DNA from: Shinella sp. UYSO24
GTDB lineage: Bacteria > Pseudomonadota > Alphaproteobacteria > Rhizobiales > Rhizobiaceae
NCBI GenBank assembly: GCA_902167985.1
Contig: CABHNZ010000001.1
Span: 1-64,000, forward strand
DNA: 64,000 nt
Direction of reading: 5' to 3'
The position numbers and the translations under genes are program-made. Shown here one piece after another: positions 58,351-64,000 of the stretch. The first letter of the stretch is position 1. Each line of letters starts with the position of its first letter. The notes under the pieces were generated by a model, which was not told where the DNA came from, ran no database searches, and saw only the letters and a list, made by a program, of their open reading frames with translations.

Positions 58351-59160
58351 ATGAAGATCGCGACCTGGAACATCAACGGCGTCAAGGCGCGGATCGACAA
58401 CCTGCGCCAATGGCTCAGCGATACCTCGCCAGACATCGTCTGCCTGCAGGAAATCAAGTCGGTCGACGAAGGATTTCCGCGGCTCGAGATCGAATCGCTC
58501 GGCTACCATGTGGAGACGCATGGTCAGAAGGGTTTCAACGGCGTTGTGATCCTGTCGAAGCTCCGCCCGGACGAGGTGATGCGCGGCCTGCCGGGTGATG
58601 AGACCGACGAACAGTCGCGCTATATCGAGGCGGTGTTTTCCGTCGATGGCGGCGTCATCCGCGTTGCCTCGATCTACCTGCCGAACGGCAATCCTTCCGA
58701 CGATCCGGTGAAATACCCCTACAAGCTTGCCTGGATGGAAAGGCTGCGCCGTCATGCCGAGGCCTGCCTTCTGCTCGAGGAGCCGCTCATCCTTGCCGGC
58801 GACTATAACGTCATCCCCGAGCCGCATGACTGCTACGATCCGGCCGCATGGGCCACGGATGCGCTTTTCCTGCCGCAGACGCGGGCCGCTTTCCGGCGCC
58901 TTGAAAACCTCGGCCTGACGGACGCCGTTCGCGCCACGACCGACGCGACGAAGCTCTATTCCTTCTGGGATTATCAGGCCGGCGCATGGCCGAAGAACAA
59001 TGGCATCCGCATCGACCATCTTCTCCTGTCGCCGGAAGCCGCCGACAGGCTGGTTTCCACGAAGATCGACGCCCAAGTTCGCGCCTGGGAAAAGCCGTCC
59101 GACCATGTTCCGGTAATCGGCACGTTCAACTTCCAGCCGGCGGCGTCGCAAGCGGCGTAA
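58351..59160 (+). CDS. xthA: Exodeoxyribonuclease III
   Basis: This AP endonuclease/3'-5' exonuclease of 269 residues acts in base-excision repair. Motifs are KIATWNINGVKARIDNLRQWL, CLQEIKSVDEGFP (metal Glu), SIYLPNGNP, LAGDYNVIPEPHDCYDP (catalytic Asp-x-Asn), IRIDHLLLSPEA and SDHVPVIG (catalytic Asp-His). ATG 58351 gives the family start. An intrinsic terminator follows at 59191. Confidence 0.95.
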   Translation: MKIATWNINGVKARIDNLRQWLSDTSPDIVCLQEIKSVDEGFPRLEIESLGYHVETHGQKGFNGVVILSKLRPDEVMRGLPGDETDEQSRYIEAVFSVDGGVIRVASIYLPNGNPSDDPVKYPYKLAWMERLRRHAEACLLLEEPLILAGDYNVIPEPHDCYDPAAWATDALFLPQTRAAFRRLENLGLTDAVRATTDATKLYSFWDYQAGAWPKNNGIRIDHLLLSPEAADRLVSTKIDAQVRAWEKPSDHVPVIGTFNFQPAASQAA

Positions 59161-59190
59161 GATCGCCAGTCATCACATCGCAGAATCGAT

Positions 59191-59216
59191 AAAGGCCGCT
59201 GGAAAGCGGCCTTTTC
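59191..59216. terminator. Terminator between xthA and exoR
   Basis: AAAGGCCGCT and AGCGGCCTTT pair around GGAA, with T-run on the plus strand and T-run (of the A-run) on the minus, serving the convergent genes. Confidence 0.85.
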
Positions 59217-59258
59217 CGTTGGTTTCGACGTCCAGGCGCGGGCGGCACCAAATGCCGA

Positions 59259-60063
59259 TCAATCCACGCCCTGTGCGAACTGGTGCGACAGCGCGATCGC
59301 CTCGCGGCGGTCCTTTTCGCCGGCAGTCGCGAAAGCCTGTTCCTGCATCGGCTCCATCCAGGTGCATTCCTTCTGGCGACATTTGTCGAGGGCAGCCGTC
59401 AGGAACGCGAGGCCGCGAACGGTCTGGCCTTCCTGGAAGAGGATATTGCCGAATACCGCCATGGCGCCGACATGGCCGTTCTTGCGGGCCTGGTTCAGCC
59501 ACTTCTTGGCCTGCTGCATGTTGGCGACACCGCCCTCGCCCGACATGATCATCTTGGCGAGCTGGAATTGCGCTTCGGCAACGCCGAAAGTCGAGGCGAC
59601 CTGGAAATAGAGCTGGCGCGCCTGGGACAGATCGACCTTGACCGGGCTGTCGGGAATGCCATGACGATAGTAGTCGGCCAGCGACAGAAGCGCGTTGACG
59701 AAAAGCCGGTATCTTCCGAACCCGGTTCGACGCCTGATTGGCAATCTCGCTGTAGATCTTGAAGGCTTCGTAGTCGTTCTTGGCGACACCATCACCATCG
59801 GCATACATGTTGGCAAGCGCCCAGCGCGAACCGGTATGGCCCTTTTCGGCAGCATAGCGGTAGGCTTCGACGGCGTCTTCCTTCTGGCCGTTCTTATAGG
59901 CCTTGAAGCCGAACTTGAAGAGATCGAACGGCCCGGACTCCTTCGAGACGCCCGCCTTGATGTCAAAGGCGGAGGCCTGACCGGCAAATGCGCCGGCAAA
60001 GGTGAGGGTCAGGGCAGCACCCAGAAGCAATACTCTCACGGATACGGATTTCACCTTCGGCAT
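59259..60063 (-). CDS. exoR: ExoR, periplasmic Sel1-repeat regulator (two frameshifts)
   Basis: In Sinorhizobium, ExoR binds the sensor ExoS in the periplasm and holds the ExoS-ChvI system off, controlling succinoglycan and motility. The signal peptide (VLLLGAALTLTFAGAFAGQA) is followed by FDLFKFGFKAYKNGQKEDAV and Sel1-type repeats (AAEKGHTGSRWALANMYADG; EAQFQLAKMIMSGEGG; ARKNGHVGAMAVFGNILFQ). Restoring a C near 59722 and a T near 59703 yields PGSEDTGFFVNALLSLA, as in ExoR. About 268 residues, the ExoR length. Identification rests on this pattern and on the xthA context. Confidence 0.8.
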
Positions 60064-60601
60064 GGCTCAGTTTCTCTCGCTGCGCCGAGGGGAAGGCTGA
60101 CCGCCCGCCACGCCTGCGACGCTCCGACCGAAGACGCCGCACTGCCGGGCTTCACCGGCAGCCTGCGTTCTCGACCGTCTGACCAGACCGTAGATGCCAT
60201 TTTCGGCAAGACTAGGACTTGCGACCGTGGCGTGCATCGACATGGACGATAAAGTCCAATTCCGATCGCCAAAGCGCAGGAAACCCCGCTTTCCGTTGAA
60301 AAACCCGCCCATGTTACTCCGTTCGCACGCCCCCGCCCCCGCGGTGCGCGCCTGTCGTTCCCCTATCGCTGCTCCCCGTTTGTGGCGGGAAATGGACAGA
60401 ATGCAGCGCGGAGCCACACCCTCGAATTGTCCTCAGTCGATGTTGCTGAATCGACACAACGCCCTGAGTTGCAAAATGGCCATGTCTGGCTCTTTTCTCC
60501 GGCCGTGCGTCGCCCACCGTCAGACTTCATGGTGGTTGCCTTCGCCACATGCGAAAGCCGGCCGGCCATGATGGCCGACCGGTCGTCTTGTCCTCGTGCT
60601 G
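60064..60601. other. Gene-free stretch between exoR and the FadL-type gene
   Basis: These 538 bases have no supported gene on either strand. They should contain the exoR promoter near 60070-60150. A short palindrome CGGCCATGATGGCCG lies near 60563-60577 just after the porin gene but lacks a T-run. Confidence 0.4.
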
Positions 60602-61757
60602 TCAGAACTTGATCAGGTAATTGGCCGCCAGCGCATAGGCCCAGTCGCCGTTCGCCGTGGCATTGAAATTGGCACCCTTCGACACCGACTGGCTGCCAGA
60701 CGTCATGTAGCTGACGGCAGCCCCGAGCGTGAGCTGTCCAGGCCCCATGGTGATGAGGGCGCCGGTCCCCAGCGTCCAGGTATCGGTCATGATGTCGCAC
60801 CGGTGCGACACCCTTGTCCCAGCGCACATTGACCGTACCGGCGAGCATATCGTTGAACTTGTGTGCCACGCCGGCCTGAATGGTCCAGCCGTCCTGCCAG
60901 TTATATTCGTCATGCTGGGGACCGAGCAGCTGGATCGTGTAATCCAGCGTCTTCAGGACACTCCAGTCCGTCCATTCGACAGAACCATAAGCCAGCCAGT
61001 CCGGCGCGATGCCACTCTGGACGCTGAGCTTCAGCGATTGCGGCAGGGAGCCGGCACCGTATGCATCGAGAATGCCGGCGCCGACCAGGCCGACCAGCGG
61101 TCCTGCCGGCTGGAACGAGCCAGTAACCTTCTGCTCGACCTCGGAGCGGTACATCAGCTCCGTCCGGAAGGCATATTCAGGAATGTCGTAGGCGAGCCCC
61201 AGGCGGTAGCCGAGCGCCTGATCATCATCGAGACGCAGGGTGCCGTAATAGCTGTCTGCGACGTAAGAGAAATCCTGCGTGAAGCCGCCGGCCAGGAAAT
61301 GCAGCCGGCCGGGGCCGGTCGCGAAGCTGACATCGCAGGTCGCGCCGTATTCGTTGGTGTCGAACTTCTTGCTGCGGTAATAATTGTAGCTCGCGGGCGC
61401 TTCGGCGATCATGTCGGCAAACTGCGCCTGCGAACCATATTCACTGCGGCCGCCATAGGGCTGCGTGTAAGTGAAGGCACAGGCGAACGCGTTCGAAACG
61501 CGCCCCATGATGGCGAAACTCGGGATCGTGAAGTTACCCGAAAAATCACCATCCGTGCCGGCAGCGCCGTTGATGGTGTTATACCGCCGGTTCGGATTGA
61601 CATAGACGACCCCTCCACGCGCCGCTACATCGCCTTTCTCGAACAGGATATCGGTGTCGGCCTCGCCCCACGAGAAGCCACCCGCATATGCCTGCGTTTG
61701 TAGAGCGCCACCAACGACCAAAGTCACCAGCGCGCCCATGGCAAACCTGCTTACCAT
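60602..61757 (-). CDS. FadL/OMPP1-type outer-membrane transport protein (frameshifted)
   Basis: The signal peptide MVSRFAMGALVTLVVGGALQ ends at AYAGG. The mature N-terminus GFSWGEADTDILFEKGDVAARGG matches the FadL hatch region as seen in rhizobia. Alternating hydrophobic strands follow (YRLGLAYDIPEYAFRTELMY, WLAYGSVEWTDWSVL, WTIQAGVAHKFND), typical of an outer-membrane barrel. The frame shifts near 60800-60820, after which the last strands read LGTGALITMGPGQLTLGAAV and WAYALAANYLIKF, ending in Phe at the stop (60602) as barrels do. It probably admits fatty acids or other hydrophobic compounds. Confidence 0.85.
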
Positions 61758-62120
61758 CTTGTCTCCCACTCCCAGGTAAGTAACGCCCATGACTTTAAAT
61801 TCTTCGCCCAGAATAACAACTTGAGGCTGCCCGCGCACTGCGCCGCACAGCCGTCCCCTGATTTACGTAACCTTGTCAGAAAAGCGTGCCGAATCGGTAA
61901 ATCATGGAAAAAATACCCGCGCCACCGTGCGGGAATATTGCCAATCGGAATAATATCTCACGATAACAGGTAGTTGTGGCGAAGCGGCAACAATGGCCGT
62001 TTCTCGGCCTGTGCAGCTGCACAATGCGGATGCGTCAGGCGCCCAGCAAAAAAGCAAAAGCCGCAGCGGTGAGGCTGCGGCTTCCAGAATTCGGTATCAG
62101 CTCAAAAGCGGGCGGCGGAA
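61758..62120. other. Intergenic region before valS end
   Basis: These 363 bases contain the promoter side of the FadL-type gene (61760-61950, relatively AT-rich) and the valS terminator (62058-62083). No gene is supported. Confidence 0.45.
62051..62083 (-). terminator. Terminator of valS
   Basis: AAGCCGCAGC and GCTGCGGCTT pair around six bases. On the minus strand the hairpin is followed by TTTGCTTTTTTT. Confidence 0.9.
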
Positions 62121-64000
62121 TCAGCCGGCTTCGAGAACCCGCTGCATCGCCGTCTTGAGGCTCGCAAGCTGAACTTCCAGTTCGGCGAAACGCTCGCGCT
62201 CGGCGGCCACGACCTCCGGATCCGCATTGGCGACGAACTTCTCGTTGCCAAGCTTCTTGCCGATGCGCTCCATCTCCTGTTCCGTCTTGCCGACAGCCTT
62301 TTCGATACGGGCCTTTTCGACGCCGAGATCGATCAGGGAACCGAGCGGCAGGCAGGCGGTCGCTTCGCCAACGATGATCTGCGCTGCACCCTTCGGTGCC
62401 GCGTCTGCCGGCTCGATGCTTTCGACGCGCGCGAGGCGCTTGATGGCAGCCTCGTGACGGCGCATGCGGAAGGCCGTCACCTCATTGGCACCGACGACGA
62501 TCAGCGGCGCGACAGCCGATGGCGGAACGTTCATTTCCGAACGCGCCGAGCGCAGGCCGGACACGAGGTCGATCAGCCAGTTGATCTCTTCGGCGGCATC
62601 CTGATCGGCAAAGCCCGATGCCGGCCAGTCGGCATGGCACAGAAGCTCGCTGCGGCTGTCCGTATGCGCCCAGAGCTCTTCGGTCATGAAGGGCATGAAC
62701 GGATGGAGCAGCTTGTAGGCCTCTTCCAGAACGTAAGCCGCGCAAGCCTGGGCTTCCGCCTTTGCCTGTTCGTCCTCGCCCATGAAGATCGGCTTCAGGA
62801 GTTCCAGATACCAGTCGCAGACCTGATTCCAGACGAAGCGGTAGAGCGTGCCGGCCGCCTCGTTGAAGCGCTGCGTCTCGATCGCTTCGGTGACTTCGCG
62901 GCTCGTGCGCGAAAGCTCGGTCAGTATCCAGCGGCTGACGGTGAGTGCCGCCTTTTCCGGGGCAAAGGCAGGATCGCGCTTGACGCCGTTCATTTCGGCA
63001 AAGCGCGTGGCGTTCCACAGCTTGGTGCCGAAATTGCGGTAACCGGCGATGCGGGCCGGGTCGAGCTTCACGTCGCGGCCCTGCGCTGCATGATGGCCAG
63101 CGTGAAGCGCAGCGCGTCCGCACCGTATTCGTCGATCAGATCGAGCGGATCGATGACGTTGCCCTTCGACTTCGACATCTTCTGGCCGTTCTTGTCGCGA
63201 ACCAGCGCGTGAACATAGACCGTGTGGAACGGCTCAACCGCCTCACCCTTTTCGTCCTTCATGAAATGAAGGCTCATCATTATCATGCGGGCAACCCAGA
63301 AGAAGATGATGTCGAAACCGGTGACGAGGACGCTGGTCGGATAGTAGCGCGACAGTTCCGGCGTCTTGTCCGGCCAGCCGAGCGTCGAGAAGGGCCAGAG
63401 AGCCGACGAGAACCAGGTGTCGAGAACGTCTTCGTCGCGGGTGAGGATTTCGCCCGGCTGGAAGTTTTCAAGCTTCTCCTCGACCCAGGCCTTCCACGGG
63501 CCTTCATGGGCGATGTAGTGCTGGATTGCCGCTTCGAGCGCCTCTTCCTCGGTCTTCTCGACGAAGCACTGGCCATCCGGGCCGTACCAGGCCGGGATCT
63601 GATGGCCCCACCAGAGCTGGCGCGAAATGCACCAGGGCTCGATGTTTTCCATCCAGTCGAAGTAGGTCTTTTCCCAGTTCTTCGGAACGAAGTTGGTGCG
63701 GCCTTCGCGAACGGATGCGATCGCCGGCTCGGCCAGCGTCTTTGCATCGGCGAACCACTGGTCGGTCAGCATCGGCTCAATGACGACGCCGGAGCGATCG
63801 CCGAAGGGCTGCATGATCTTCTTGTTCTCGACATAAGGAATGTCGTTGCCTTCGGCATCCTTGATCGTAACCGCGAGACCCTCGGCGTTGATCGCTCGAT
63901 GATCTTCTTGCGGGCGGCCATGCGGTCGAGGCCGCGATATTCTTCCGGAACGAGATTGATCTCGTCGACGTCATTTTCGCTCGGCAGCTTGCCGGACCGG
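62121..64000 (-). CDS. valS: Valyl-tRNA synthetase, C-terminal two thirds (two frameshifts, runs off the window)
   Basis: This class I synthetase is partly shown. From the right edge it reads [20 protein letters not shown] (editing domain), then [74 protein letters not shown], and the KMSKS motif [15 protein letters not shown]. The anticodon-binding domain and a C-terminal coiled coil ([20 protein letters not shown]) complete it. Frames change near 63897 and near 63090 (one G lost, restoring [20 protein letters not shown]). The N-terminal HIGH region is beyond the window. Confidence 0.95.

Overview
The window comes from the chromosome of an alphaproteobacterium of the Rhizobiaceae (Rhizobium/Agrobacterium type). 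The evidence is high GC with strong third-position bias, and gene blocks typical of that group: dgt-erpA-xthA with an exoR homologue beside it, scpA-scpB-tatA-tatB-tatC-serS-surE-pcm-LysM/M23, a 205-residue RpsD, class I phaC, sthA, and several very small DUF1127 proteins. The species cannot be fixed from the sequence alone.

Layout. Bases 1-3677 are an accessory segment ending exactly at the 3' end of tRNA-Pro(TGG). It holds an IS5-type transposase end inserted in a coiled-coil membrane protein gene, several small unknown genes, and an N-terminally truncated tyrosine recombinase facing the tRNA, so it looks like the remnant of a tRNA-integrated island. From 3678 rightwards the content is core: DUF192 and a double cold-shock protein; gloA; an Ala/Pro-rich lipoprotein; two tandem tRNA-Glu(TTC) genes; recJ; hom; an AlaC/DapL-like aminotransferase; phaC; sfsA; map; radC; sthA; rpsD; a HerA-type ATPase; a LysE exporter; murI and trmJ; a FUSC membrane protein; icd; GNAT; GST; an ABC-F ATPase; tig; tRNA-Leu(TAG); two DUF1127 genes; trmFO; homologues of the complex I assembly factors NDUFAF6 and NDUFAF3; yajC; a DUF815 ATPase; then the M23/pcm/surE/serS/tat/scp/nagZ/SPOR/argS/dgt block; erpA; xthA; exoR; a FadL-type porin; and valS, which runs off the right edge.

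Several groups work together. scpA, scpB, the SPOR protein and the LysM/LytM lipoprotein concern chromosome condensation and cell-wall remodelling. tatABC exports folded proteins. surE and pcm are survival or repair enzymes. sthA and icd balance NADPH, and phaC stores carbon.

Reading caution. About twenty genes, many of them normally essential (argS, valS, hom), are broken by single-base shifts. Wherever the correct frame can be reconstructed, the cause is one base missing, usually from a short homopolymer. I read these as sequence errors rather than pseudogenes. I annotate each gene over its reconstructed span and give the approximate break point.
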